Of a stretch of 64,000 nucleotides of DNA, positions 8,956 to 19,400 are shown one piece after another (the stretch's first letter is position 1; each line of letters starts with the position of its first letter). The stretch comes from an uncultured Verrucomicrobia subdivision 3 bacterium (lineage in GTDB: Bacteria > Verrucomicrobiota > Verrucomicrobiia > Limisphaerales > UBA11358), in the NCBI GenBank assembly GCA_903872345.1, contig CAIQKM010000006.1:1-64000 (forward strand). The letters run 5' to 3'. Below the pieces are notes generated by a model, which ran no database searches, had not been told where the DNA came from, and saw only the letters and a program-made list of their open reading frames with translations. The position numbers were made by a program, and so were the translations under genes.

Positions 8956-9030
8956 TGGTAGGGGCGATGGGACTCGAACCCACAATCTGACCCTTATAAA
9001 GAGACGGCTTTACCATTAAGCTACACCCCC
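8956..9030 (-). tRNA. tRNA-Ile, anticodon UAU, CCA encoded
   Basis: The minus strand folds into a full cloverleaf of 72 nt plus encoded CCA. The acceptor is GGGGGTG with CGCCCCT (two wobbles), the D arm GCTT/AAGC with a GG loop, the anticodon loop TTTATAA, the T arm GTGGG-TTCGAGT-CCCAT, and the discriminator A. The anticodon is TAT, reading AUA. The anticodon stem has one T-T mismatch (positions 28/42) and a T-G pair, so it may be suboptimal. UAU isoleucine tRNAs are rare in bacteria, which normally use CAU plus lysidine. A mobile-element tRNA is likely. Confidence 0.8.
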
Positions 9031-9055
9031 GACCGAAGTCGAAACTTCGGCGGTC
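9031..9055. repeat. Hairpin beside tRNA-Ile
   Basis: CCGAAGT (9033-9039) and ACTTCGG (9044-9050) form a perfect stem with a four-base CGAA loop, and the flanking GACCG/CGGTC can extend it past a small offset. It sits just 5' of the tRNA on the minus strand. It has no T-tract, so a processing signal or chance palindrome is as likely as a terminator. Confidence 0.4.
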
Positions 9056-9182
9056 ATATCAAGTGCGGCTTTTGGTAAAGCGTGGGCATTACTCGAACAC
9101 AATGCACCCGTCCGGTCGTGGCGTCAACCGCGAAGCTGAGAATGGTGCGGGCCACGTCGTTATGTGTTAAGCTGAAAATGGA

Positions 9183-9350
9183 TTGAAACTTTGGATCGAT
9201 ACATCCGGCCACGAAATTGTCGCACCCACCGGCCACATCCCGTTGGCCGTGTCGCTTCTGCCCGCCAAGGTGATCGCACCGTTGGAGCGCGCGTATGAGG
9301 CCGAGGAATTTAATAAGCACGTCTACGAGGCTATGTTCCGACGTGGTTAA
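9183..9350 (+). CDS. Small island ORF, 55 aa
   Basis: A TTG-started frame (KLWIDTSGHEIVAPTGHIP and onward to YEAMFRRG) has balanced, soluble, protein-like composition and is followed directly by another short ORF starting at the next base. I do not recognise it. It could be the 3' end of a truncated gene, since the start codon is weak and a stop lies five codons upstream. Confidence 0.35.
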   Translation: MKLWIDTSGHEIVAPTGHIPLAVSLLPAKVIAPLERAYEAEEFNKHVYEAMFRRG

Positions 9351-9491
9351 GTGCATGGCAGCATTGCCGATAAAGCTGTTTTTCTACAACAGCCAGCCGT
9401 AGACGGGCCAGCACAGTTGCCTGTGGCACAGCAGGACTGGATCGCCGGAAAGCGAGCACAGGGGATGGATGTGAAGTTCAATGGCCGGTGA
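9351..9491 (+). CDS. Small island ORF, 46 aa
   Basis: It has a GTG start directly after the TAA of the preceding ORF. The product runs HGSIADKAVFLQQPAVDGPA and ends KFNGR. The tight stop-start junction suggests translational coupling, but the composition gives no family hint. The gene call is tentative. Confidence 0.3.
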   Translation: MHGSIADKAVFLQQPAVDGPAQLPVAQQDWIAGKRAQGMDVKFNGR

Positions 9492-9619
9492 GGCTGGAGC
9501 ACTCCATGGTGAAGGCTGGATGGTAGGTCAGAAGGCTGCGGTGACTTCGATTGATGCACGAGGTGAGCTAGCCACCTCGCGGCGGTTGCAAATTTATCCG
9601 CGCAGTGTATTGTGACTAC

Positions 9620-9853
9620 ATGGGCAATTCACTTCGCCATACCCCGATCGTCGGCTACGGTAAATCGGATAAGCGGTTCAAAGTAGCCACTCATCGGAAA
9701 CTCCGCCGTAAGATTCACGTCATCGCCCATGATCCAGCCGTTGAGGTATACCCAGAGGAACGCGATGTCAGCGATACGCGCCGTTGGCGCAAGTCGCCGC
9801 GTGGCTGGGCCAAGCAAATCACCATGCTCCTACCGGAACTGATGCGAAAATAA
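9620..9853 (+). CDS. Small basic phage-like protein, 77 aa
   Basis: An ATG start inside a frame open from a GTG at 9605. The protein is very basic, with a VATHRKLRRKIHVIAHDP core and a C-terminal RRWRKSPRGWAKQ. The pattern is like small nucleic-acid-associated proteins of phages. There is no named domain that I can assign. It lies near the right end of the island. Confidence 0.45.
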   Translation: MGNSLRHTPIVGYGKSDKRFKVATHRKLRRKIHVIAHDPAVEVYPEERDVSDTRRWRKSPRGWAKQITMLLPELMRK

Positions 9854-9873
9854 TTTGGAAGTTTGCATCTATT

Positions 9874-9996
9874 TTATACCAGCGGCAACTGCTTGCCAGC
9901 CGGTTCCCGTATAATGCTGATACCTAGCCCGAGCAGTCGGATCGGGCGACACACCAACCGCTCCCGGCCCGCATCTAGTAGGTGAGCCGCGAGATG
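9874..9996 (-). pseudogene. Y-family DNA polymerase C-terminal fragment
   Basis: About 40 minus-strand codons after an in-frame stop read LLDAGRERLVCRPIRLLGLG followed by ISIIRE, then KQLPLV and a stop. The RPIRLLGLGIS core and a C-terminal QLPL-hydrophobic tail (beta-clamp-binding-like) are typical of the end of DinB/ImuB-type translesion polymerases. The catalytic palm is absent. This is a gene remnant, not a working polymerase. Confidence 0.5.
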
Positions 9997-10197
9997 TCAG
10001 GCTGCGGGGCCATCGATGTAGAGCGTTGCTTGGATAAAAGCGGGGCCTGTTCGCGAACCCATTTCGTCACACTCGTCACAGAAAAATTTCGGAAAAACGG
10101 TACCAGTCTTCGGTCTTGCCTGAAAAGACGAGGTGGAATAAGGTTCTAGGTATGCATAACTTAGCTATTTACGCTGAGTTGCGTATGGTTGGCCGCA

Positions 10198-10224
10198 GGG
10201 GTTCGAGCCCCGCCACTCCCGCCA
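10198..10224 (+). other. tRNA 3'-end fragment, probable attachment-site scar
   Basis: GGGTTCGAGCCCC followed by GCCACTCCCGCCA has the form of a T arm, acceptor 3' strand, discriminator G and encoded CCA. No 5' half (it should contain GGGAGTG) precedes it. Elements that integrate into tRNA 3' ends leave exactly this kind of duplicated tail at their distal end. Its orientation places the element to the left, so the whole 1-10.2 kb region is probably inserted DNA whose intact tRNA copy lies outside the window. Confidence 0.6.
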
Positions 10225-10813
10225 TTTCTGCAATGGCCACAAGCACTTAAGGTGTTTTTGTTTTCCAAAAGCAGCTTGGTTGCAACCAAACCAGTGAAGC
10301 ACTTGGCGATAATATTCGTTCTTTCGTGACGTAAAAATGAATCCCAGTGCTTATTTGGCAACCTGGGTCACGCAGAACAAATTCAGATTTCGGCTGGAAA
10401 TTTAACCCTTAACCCGAAATTAAAATGGTCAGGCTGCGGCCAGATGTTGGAGCATAATTGGGTTGGAAAAGCCGAAGCCATACCCGCAGCGGTCTGGTGA
10501 AGCTCTTTCCCAACCGTATATGCCCAAGAGATGAATGCCGAGTGTCCGTTTTAATTTAGGTTTTCGGGTAAATCAATCGCCTGCCTTGATTTGCCTCCGC
10601 AATTCCTGCACGCCCGTACTGCGGTCGTCCGGCTTCGCAGTGTGGCGTGGTTTGCGCGGCCCGCTAAGAACCTCACAGCCGTATTCTCCGACCCTCTGTC
10701 CCGCCCCACATCACCGCCAAGCCCCGGCGGTTGGGCGGAGGGCGCGGCTTCACTTTCTCCAGTAAAAAGGACCGGCCGGTTTATGACCGACAACTCCGGT
10801 TTCGGATTTGACG
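10225..10813. other. Spacer between island and secretome operon
   Basis: No gene I can support lies here. ORFs on both strands at 10535-11079 are shadows running into the SUMF1-domain gene. The G+C content rises from about 10,590 onward, consistent with a return to backbone DNA. Confidence 0.4.
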
Positions 10814-10832
10814 AACGGTTTTGGAAACCGTT
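10814..10832 (-). terminator. Possible operon-end hairpin
   Basis: AACGGTTT (10814-10821) and AAACCGTT (10825-10832) form an 8-bp stem with a three-base loop. It overlaps the stop codon of the last gene of the minus-strand operon. There is no clear T-tract after it in the minus direction, so termination here is only a possibility. Confidence 0.3.
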
Positions 10833-11946
10833 ATTGGTGACGAACGCAACGGAAACCCGCGTCGTAGCGGGCATCCGTCGGCGTGTCGATGCTCCGGCTG
10901 GCACAGCGGACCACATTGGCCAGGGAGTCCCAACTGCCGCCGCGCAACACGCGATACTGGCCCGTGGCGGGACCTTTAGGGTTGCTGCCGCCGGCATAAG
11001 CGGTGCCATACCAATCCCAGCACCATTCGGCAACATTGCCCGCCATGTCGGTCAGCCCGTAGCCATTGGCGGGGAATGATCCCGCCGGGGTCGTGTAAGG
11101 CACCGCCCCGGTCGCCCCGGCCGGATTATACCCCGCCGGACCAGCGTCATAAGCCAGCATTCCGGGGGACGCGTAGTAATTGGCATTCGTCTCCGAAAGG
11201 GTGTTGCCGCCGGGAAAACGCTGTCCAACCAGACCACCCCGCGCCGCCATTTCCCATTCCGCCTCGGTGGGCAGCCGGTAACCGTTGGTGTTCCAATTGA
11301 CGCTGATGGCATTCACGTCGCCATTGGTGTAAACCCTGGTCAGCCCGGCGTCGGTGAAATAGACCGGCGGCAGGCCGGCCTGCTGGGAGCGGGCGTTACA
11401 CCATTTGACCGTGTCATACCAATTCACGGTCTGCACCGGATGCCCGGAGGCCTGGCCGGCACCGGGGTTGTCGAACGAATAACCATGGTTGGTGGCCCAG
11501 TTATAAATGGCCTGCCATTCGGCGTACGTCACCAGATTGGTGTCCATGCCAAAGGCGGAAAGGGTGACGCTGACCGGCAGCGCGTCGGACTCCCCGTCCA
11601 GCGTGTCACCCATGGTAAAAGGGACGGGCGAGATGACGGCCATTCCGTTGTTCATCGACACCGTAACGGACGTTTGGTAGTAGCGGAAAAAACCGGCCGG
11701 GAGCGTGTTGGAGACGAGGATGGCCTGAACCGGAACCGCATTGGAGAGGGTGATCCAGTTGGCGGGCGTCAAGGCAGTGCTGTATTGGATGACTCCGTTG
11801 GTCAGCGCGGCCGGCCAGTAAATCACCAGCGAACCGCCGGCCGGCGTCGGCACCAGGTTAAGCGTGGTGACGGTCTGGGCCGGGAGGGTCGCAGCGGTCG
11901 CAAAGGCAGCCAGGGCAAGCCACAGACGGAGGATGCTGGTTTTCAT
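10831..11946 (-). CDS. Secreted SUMF1/FGE-fold protein
   Basis: 371 aa with a clear signal peptide (MKTSILRLWLALAAFATAAT). After an Ig-like or beta-rich stretch (about 25-105) comes a formylglycine-generating-enzyme (SUMF1) fold. Its landmarks are VTYAEWQAIYNW, PVQTVNWYDTVKWCNA, GYRLPTEAEWEMAARGG (about 220), DMAGNVAEWCWDW and a C-terminal YRVLRGGSWD then DAGFRCVR. The family includes sulfatase activators, but many secreted members in this phylum have no known substrate. It is the last gene of the eight-gene run, 7 bases after the MORN-type gene. The FGE active-site Cys pair is not evident, so enzymatic activity is doubtful. Confidence 0.8.
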   Translation of the reverse strand: MKTSILRLWLALAAFATAATLPAQTVTTLNLVPTPAGGSLVIYWPAALTNGVIQYSTALTPANWITLSNAVPVQAILVSNTLPAGFFRYYQTSVTVSMNNGMAVISPVPFTMGDTLDGESDALPVSVTLSAFGMDTNLVTYAEWQAIYNWATNHGYSFDNPGAGQASGHPVQTVNWYDTVKWCNARSQQAGLPPVYFTDAGLTRVYTNGDVNAISVNWNTNGYRLPTEAEWEMAARGGLVGQRFPGGNTLSETNANYYASPGMLAYDAGPAGYNPAGATGAVPYTTPAGSFPANGYGLTDMAGNVAEWCWDWYGTAYAGGSNPKGPATGQYRVLRGGSWDSLANVVRCASRSIDTPTDARYDAGFRCVRHQ

Positions 11947-11953
11947 AAGGGGT

Positions 11954-12598
11954 TCACGACGGGGAGTTGGAGACGGTCCGGCCGGTTCCGGCCGGCGATG
12001 GGCGGGCCAGAGTGCCGTCAGGAAAATCTTTCCGGCTGACTATCTTGCCAGCCTGCATTTGCACTTCCGCCTTGAGGGTGCCATTTTCGTAGTAGCTGCG
12101 CCCCAGCCCATCGGGCTGGCCGTTGGTCATGGGAATCTCCTCGGCCAGCTTCCCGTTGGGATACCAGCGCCGGAACAGTCCTTGAAACCGGCCATGCACC
12201 ACGGTGGCGGCGGTGAGCAACCGGCCCTCCGGGGACCATTTCTTGCGTTCACCTTCGGAATAGTTGTCCCGGTAGGTTTCCTGGATCTGCAGTTGGCCGT
12301 TGGTGTACCAGCCTTGGGAAAGACCGTTGAGGAGGCCGTTCGAGACCATGGACCGGGAAAGCCGCGCCCCATTTTGATAATAATCCACCAGCCAGCCGGT
12401 GTAAGGATTGGTGCGACCGGGCTCGTACCAACCACCGGCGAGATGCACCAGATTGGTGCGGTTGGTTTCCGGCCAAGGCACCGGCGGCGATCCCGGCTGC
12501 CAAGCAAGCCAGCTGACCAGCATCACCAGCACACTGGCGGCCAGGACGGGCGCGAGCCAGCGCAAGCTGGCGGCTGGTTGGGCGGGGAGTTCATTCAT
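11954..12598 (-). CDS. Membrane-anchored MORN/YwqK-type repeat protein
   Basis: 214 aa. An N-terminal cytoplasmic tail precedes one membrane span (about residues 15-33, LAPVLAASVLVMLVSWLAW). Four to five repeats of about 23 residues follow, with a Y-x-N/P-G-x-L core: YYQNGARL, YTNGQLQI, SPEGRLL, YPNGKLAEE and YENGTLKAE. These are the MORN-variant repeats of YwqK-like proteins, probably a beta-strand ladder for protein or carbohydrate contact outside the membrane. It sits between the TSP3 and SUMF1 genes with gaps of 21 and 7 bases. The role in the cluster is unknown. Confidence 0.7.
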   Translation of the reverse strand: MNELPAQPAASLRWLAPVLAASVLVMLVSWLAWQPGSPPVPWPETNRTNLVHLAGGWYEPGRTNPYTGWLVDYYQNGARLSRSMVSNGLLNGLSQGWYTNGQLQIQETYRDNYSEGERKKWSPEGRLLTAATVVHGRFQGLFRRWYPNGKLAEEIPMTNGQPDGLGRSYYENGTLKAEVQMQAGKIVSRKDFPDGTLARPSPAGTGRTVSNSPS

Positions 12599-12619
12599 TG
12601 CCGGAATCGGGTGCCTACT

Positions 12620-13471
12620 TTACTGGAGTTGCAGCCGGAAGAAACCCACCGCCGGGGCGTTGGTGGGCGGGATTGTCTGGATCTGCAGGCTGGCCACGCT
12701 GGACGCGTAGTATGAAGTATAGACCGCGCCATTCGTCCCCTGCGCGGGGATGGTAAAGGATAACGGCGTCCAATTCGCCAGGTCGCTGGAACCATAGGCG
12801 GTGTAGGTGCGGCCGGAAACGGCCGTGAAACCCAGCACAGCCGCGCCCGCCTGCACACTTATGAGGGAAACGTTAAAACTGTTGGTCGGATCATTCGGAT
12901 AGTTGCCCAACTGATACTCCTGCGCCAGCGTGCGGCCGGTTTTGGCATAGTCCGCATTGACGTTGATTTGAGCGAGCGGGAGATTGGTGCCGACGGCGGC
13001 GAGAAACATGTTTTCCCAGGCATCGGGGATGCCGTCACCATTGGCATCAACGCCCAGCGTCAGGTTTTGGCGCAACTGGGCGTCCGGATTGACCGTAATG
13101 GTTCCAACCTTGGCCATCTCGATGGGTAGGTTGGTTGTCCCGCTCACCTGCACATAAAGGGTGAAGGGCATGCCGGTGGTGAGCACGTTGGCCGCATAGC
13201 GTTTGAGCGTAAGCCCGGTGTCAAACGGCACGGACAGGGCAAAGTTGACGCCAATGGCCAAGCCCGGCCGGATGGGCGCCGTGAGCAAGGTGCCATCGCT
13301 GGCGCGCAAGATCACCGTATCCGCCGAACTGACCAGGGGGTTGCCGAATTGATCCCGCACCATGCCGTACACGAGGCCGTCCGGCGCGGGCGGATTGGCG
13401 CGGGCGGCGGACACCCCCAGCAGCAGCACCGCACCGATCAGCATCCCGCGGCGCAATAACGTGGATTTCAT
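12620..13471 (-). CDS. Secreted protein with TSP3/EF-hand-like motif
   Basis: 283 aa from the ATG at 13471 (an ATG at 13483 is also in frame). A signal peptide (MKSTLLRRGMLIGAVLLLGV, cut near ARA) is followed by a carboxypeptidase-regulatory-like segment (GLVYGMVRDQFGNPLVSSA). A DANGDGIPDAWENMF motif then follows, a calcium-binding TSP3-type hinge. The C-terminal beta domain (TYTAYGSSDLANWTPL) is found at the ends of many secreted proteins in this phylum. The start lies only 23 bases after the giant gene. A surface or secreted accessory to that protein is inferred from position. Confidence 0.7.
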   Translation of the reverse strand: MKSTLLRRGMLIGAVLLLGVSAARANPPAPDGLVYGMVRDQFGNPLVSSADTVILRASDGTLLTAPIRPGLAIGVNFALSVPFDTGLTLKRYAANVLTTGMPFTLYVQVSGTTNLPIEMAKVGTITVNPDAQLRQNLTLGVDANGDGIPDAWENMFLAAVGTNLPLAQINVNADYAKTGRTLAQEYQLGNYPNDPTNSFNVSLISVQAGAAVLGFTAVSGRTYTAYGSSDLANWTPLSFTIPAQGTNGAVYTSYYASSVASLQIQTIPPTNAPAVGFFRLQLQ

Positions 13472-13494
13472 AGTATTCAACATGATGGATAGGT

Positions 13495-16400
13495 TTAATT
13501 GCCCGCGTAGGAATAGGTCACGAAGTAAAGTTTGACGTCCTTCACCGAGTTGATGAACCGCGAGAGGCCCTGGTTGGGATCGGCCAGCAAGGTGGTGCCG
13601 GGAATGACCAGTTTCCACTTCGTGTTCCAGACCGAGCGGCCAATCAGCCGCTGGTTGGTGTATTGCGATGGCGCGAGCGCGCCGCCGGCGCCATAGATGC
13701 TCGTATTGAAGGCGGCGGAAGTGGATACGGGCCGGAAGGCCTGGCACTTGCGGGTGGCAAACAACGGTTCAGACAGGGAGTTTGCCGCCGTGTAGTAAGG
13801 CGTCGTCGAGAAGTCAGACTGGCCGATATTGAACGGCAGGGGGATGGCCACGTCGTTCACGTTCCATGAACGGATGGTGCTGGTGTCGCCCAGCGGCGGA
13901 CTGCGCATGATATCCGCGCCGCAGGGTATCAGATACACATACGGCGTGGCCGCGAGGGCGCTGGGATCCAGCGTCGGATCATTGGTGGGGTAATTGCCGG
14001 CGGCAGCGCCGTTCGCCACCGGATTGTCCATGCCGATATAGCCGTCCAGATCAACGCCCACGGCGAATATCTTGTTGGCGAAGGAGCTGGAACTGTAGGC
14101 GTGATCGCCCGGCCCGAGGGGCTGACCGAACAGATTCTCGCCGTCCGTGATGGTGGTGCTGAAGCTCAGGATGATTCCGGGCACGGCCGCCCCGCTGCCG
14201 TTGTCCACCTGCAGGCAACTGTTCATCGCATCCGAATCGGTCCGGATGTCAGGCTTGAGCCCTTCGGTCAAAATCTGCTGCCAGTTCGCATCGCCGTTAG
14301 TGCCGGTCATGATACGGTAGTTCTCGCTGCGGAGGCTGGCGATGGTGCCATAACCGTCCGGGTTGTTGAACCCGAGCCGGCCCTGGAGCACATCCCAGTC
14401 GGCTTTCATCTCGGCGAGGGCGTTGGCCAGGCCGGGGTCGCCGGTGTCGGTGCCGGAGATTTGCGGCTGGCCATTTTCGACCACGCCCAACGCGCTGGAA
14501 CCGACGATCTGGTTGATCAGGCTCTGGCCGGCCGGGGTGCCGAGCAGGCCGGTCTCATAATCGTAGGCGTTGGCGGCCATATAGGTGTATTTCGCCGCCA
14601 TGTTGAAGAGCGAGTTGTAACGGGTGAGCTTCTCGTTCTGGAACAGCGAGAACGCCGTGTCGCGTGTGGTGTAGCCCTGCACCTGGGCGGCGGCATGCTG
14701 GCGGAAGGTAAGCCGCTGCTGCTGCACCTGCTGGCCGAGCGCAATCTGAGTGTTCAACGCGTTCTGGGCATCATCCAGCGCGCGCTCGTCCGCCGTGATG
14801 ACCGCCACATCCCCTTGCAAAGCGCTCAATTGTTGACCCAAGGCTTGGGCGGCGCTTTGCTGGGCCAGCGTGTACTGGTTGTCAGCCATCGTATCCTGCT
14901 GGCCAGTTTGCGCGGACTGCAGGAGTTCGGTTGCGACATTTCCCAGCAAATTCCCCCAATTTTCCCCCTGAATCATGGCTCCCAAGGCAATTGCTTTTAC
15001 GGTTTCTGCTGTAGTTTGTGTTACAGCTCCTGCGGCATCCGTGCCAACAGCCATACCGCCAACAAACCAAATCGGGGACTTGGCACCAATGCCAGCTTCT
15101 GCCAATGAAATATTTTCATTCAAACACTGGTCTATCGTGGATAAGGTGTTTTGAATTGTATTCATCGTCAGCGTTTCGCCATTTATGGCGTTGTTCAGGG
15201 CCAGATCGCTGGCATTGATCACGGTCTGGGCGTTGAACAAATTAATGGCCTGATCGAGCGAGGCCTTGTCCCCTACCGCATTGGCCAATGCCTGCCGCAG
15301 TTTGTCCTGGGCCGCCAGTTCGGTGGAGATGGCCTGCTGGATGCTGCCAAGGCTGCCCCGTTGCGCCGTCCAGCCGGGCGGCTTGTTGTTGAAACCGTCC
15401 GCCCCCAGATTAAATGTCACATACTGGACTCCGTTGCTGTAAACGGGGGAGTTGGCCGGAACAATAAACGCCATGTTCTCGTATAATGTATTGGTGGTTT
15501 CCCAGTCGTTGGGCAGTTGCTGGATGTCAATCTGGAACGACTGGTTGGTGGTTAGATCCGGAACCGAGCCGCCGTAGATGTTGGTATCCGCATTATCCAC
15601 GTACATGTAGTGAATGAGGTCCGGACCGGTGTAGCCCTGCGAATAGGCGCCACCCGGACCAATATCCTCCGGATACGGCGTGCCATAGATGGCGATCAAC
15701 TGGTTGTTGAAGGCCAGTTCCTGGGAGGTGACACCCGCTTCAAAATTGGCCAGAGAATCCTGGTCCGACCGGAGCATCTGGCCGACATTCTGAGCGTCAT
15801 TGAAGGCGGTCACGGCGTTGTTAAGCGCCACCACCGCCCGCTGGTAAACCTGCTCGAAATGCGTCTGCGGGGCTGTGCCGGTGACCTGCTGCGGATTGAT
15901 GTCAAACGGGATGCTATTGGGCGACAAGCCCAGGGGCGTGGTCCCCGCGTTGGCGTTGTCCATATCGTTTTGCAGGGTGGCCGCGGTCACGGGCAGTTCC
16001 TGCAACTCGGGCACAGTGGTGCGATCCACAATCTGGATGCCTTGATCGTTAGGATTGGGATCTGTGGGCGGCAGGATGGCGTTGCCCACAACCCAGTTCA
16101 GATAAGCCCCCTGCCCCACGCGTGCCGCCCAGTGATCCATGCCCCAGTAGCCGGTCACGGTGGCCTGACTGCCATTGACCGTGGCATAGGTGTTCTGGCC
16201 GGGGTAGTTGGTGCCGAAATAATCCCATCCGTTGACGTTGCCCGGCTGGTAATCCCGACGCCAGGTGAGCTGAAACACCTGCTCGCCAGTGCGCACCACA
16301 TTCTCGGCATCGGCGGCAAACTTGCGCTCGTGCTCATAGTTGACAGCCACCGTGGCTCCCAGAATGGTCACATCCTGCGACTGCGGAACCCAGTCGAAAT

Positions 16401-19400
16401 TCGGGTTCAGCAGGAGTTCGTAATAATTCATCAGCGCGGTCAGATAATGGCCGTAAGCGTCGCCGTGGCCCTGCGGATACATGATGGCGGCGTCGGCGGC
16501 GTTCACCACGCCGTCGTTGTTGATATCGCTGATGTTGTAGTTCAGCGCATAGACCACTTCACCCGCGTCAATGCCGTAAGTATAGTTCCAATACAGGCGG
16601 TTGTACACGGGGGCATTTTCCACCCCGGGGGCCACGCTGTCATTGCGTCCGCGCAACAGGGCCAGGTTCTGCTCAAGCAGCGAGGGTTCCTCGCCCATGA
16701 AACAGAACATGGCGGTGGCAATGTTGCCATAGGTCTGGTCGGCGGTGCCAAAGCCGATGGTGGGGTTGAGCGAATTGTCATAGGCCTCATTCCCCAGCAA
16801 GGTGTAGAGGTCGCTCAAATAGCCGGCCGCGGTGAGCAGGGCGTTATTGGCGGGGCCGAAATTAATGCCGGAGTTGATGCTCAAATCCTTGCCCTTGTTG
16901 AGCACTGTCTCATAGAGGGGAATCAGCCCGGCGTTGGTGAGGGAATTGTTATTGAGCGGCACATCCCCGTTCCAGCGCGGGCCGGCCATCTGAATCAAAC
17001 TGGCCGTGGAATTGGCGGGGTTGTCCATAAGGCTGGTGGACTGCCCGTTGAGCGGATTCAGCGCCTTGGTCACCCGGGTGATCCAGCCTTCCGCCTCAAT
17101 GGGCGTACTCCAAGCCGACCAGTTGGTGAGCGCCGGATTGGCGAGGGCGTTGGTGCAATGATAGCGCATCGTGATCCAATTATCGCACAGCCCCATGATA
17201 CCCGAGGCGCCCAGGGTATAGGTCGGTCCGCTGGCGTTGGGGAGCTGCGGCCAGGTGGAACCATCGGTCCCCGGCGAATTGCCACTGCCGTTGGGCGCCT
17301 GAATGCGCCAGTCATATTCGTAATCGCTCGCATCGCCGCCCAAGTCGCATGTGTGCTGGAAAGTGATGGTGTTGCCAAACGGACTGGCATTGTCGGAATT
17401 GACAACACTAACGCCGCCGGAATACAGGGTGGGTGTCACCCGGGTGACCACCACGCTGACTTGATCCGCGGCAAATGCCGGATTGCGACTGTTCCCAACC
17501 ACATACGTAACATAGCCATTGCCCGGACCGGTGGCGCAAAGCGCATAGGAGTCCACGAAGGTATCGGAACTGGCGATCGCCACCAAATCTCCGGCATAGT
17601 CGGTAACCGTCGTACCGACCACATAGGCGAAGTTGGAGTTAATCGTGTACGTTGAAACTGACGTTTGCAAGTTGGTGACGGCCGCCACCCACGCGCCGTA
17701 ACGGGTGTCCGTTGGCTGGCACAGATTGGTGACCGCCGCCAAATCTGCGCCGCGCAGGACATTAAGCAGAAGGTAATTCAAATTCGCGTCAACATTGGCC
17801 ACAAACTGGCCCTGAAAAACCAAGTTGGAAGACATTTGATCATACCAAAGGCGGCTGATGAGGTTGGGGGGGAGGGACGGAAAATATACCCGCCCATTGC
17901 TCATGTCAGTCAGGATGCTGGATGGCAGTCCAATGCCCGTCAGACTGGATACCTTTTCCACGGTCGGGTCATAAAGAGTCACACTGGCAAGGGGCTTGTT
18001 GCCCGCAATCGAGTTGGTGGCGATGGACTCCTGGTAAAGCACCTGCACGCTGTTCTGGCCGCGCACGCCGGTGAGTTTATTATTGGCCACCGTCAGAGTC
18101 TGGCCGGCGGACAGCGTGGGCAGCGGGGTCACCCCATCCGCCATGGTTTCCGGCCAGGTGGGCCGGTACACCATATCCAAGCTCGGCGTATTGGAACTGG
18201 TCGGGTCACCCGCGTACCCGTTCCAGTTTGTCCCAACCGGACGGAGATACGGCACAATGGCCCCCACGGCTGGCGGATTGGTCAATCCTGGCCAGGCAAA
18301 ACCAGGCTGGGTCCGGTAATAATAGTGCATGGTGAAACAATTCGCGGGGCTGGGCGTGACGGCGAGACTGGGCGGACGGTTGGTAAACAGCGTCACGTTG
18401 CCAGTGAACGGGTTGGTGCAGGTGATGGCCAGCGGCCCCAAGGCGGCCACCGTGCCGCTGGAAACGACATTGAGGGACAGGGTCAGATTGGTGACGAACG
18501 AACCGTCGCTGTTATCCATGACCTGCAACAGAAACGTGTTGGAGCCGGCCGGGGCCTGGGGAATACCGACGATGCACAAACCATTGCTAGTCTGGTTAAA
18601 TCCCAGTCCGACCGGCAAGACGGGACTGTTGGTGACCGCAACCGGGCTCCCGTTGGCATTCGGAGTACTGGTAATATAGTAATTCAATGCCAAGGTGGCA
18701 GGCAGCCGCGAGGCGTGGACAAAATATTGGAAACTCTGGCCGACCACCGCCGTGGCCGCCGGCAGCGAACCAAACGTACCATTGGTGACGTTATATTGCC
18801 CGGCTTGAAGCGTCGGCAACCCGTGATGAAGCCCGCGATAGACCCAATAATTATGGTACCGATCCTGAAAGACAAAGCTGCCGTACAACGAGTAATTCCC
18901 GTTGGTAGCGGCACCGGCCCACCCGGCCGGCAGGTCGGCACTGAAGTTGGTCGGCTCGTAGTCGTAGTTGTTGGTGCCGATAATGGGAGCCAGATACTGG
19001 AGCGGCATGGGCGGCTGCAACTGGGTGCCGGCGGTAACGACGTAGTCAAACAACTGCCCCAGTTCGGGCGCCTCCCGCCGGACCTGAAACACATCCATGG
19101 CCGGCCGGCCGTTGGTGCTGACATAGCTCAACAGCACGTATGGCAGGGAGGAAAAGTTGGGGCTGGCGGTATTGGTGTTGTTCAGGTCATCGCGCAGCGC
19201 ATAGGCCTGGCCGCCCAGCATGAGGGCATGCTCCTCGTTGGGGTTGTAGCCGGGCTGGGTGGGATCGTTCTGGTAATAGATGCTGCCATATTGTTCACCG
19301 CCGGTCAGCGGTCCGCTGCCGTTGCCGCTGGCCAGAATGATCTGACGGGGCGCCGCCGGCCACTGGATGGTGTAATCCGCGACCACAGACGGCCAGTAAA

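Noticed and set aside
10161..10361. 66-codon minus-strand ORF ending GGSGGARTPAANH
   Set aside because: It is a read-through of the tRNA 3' fragment in antisense, a common false ORF. It was used instead as support for the fragment.
10831..11946. SUMF1-domain gene as a true sulfatase-activating enzyme
   Set aside because: No sulfatase is near, the protein is secreted, and the FGE cysteine pair is not visible. A structural role is at least as likely.
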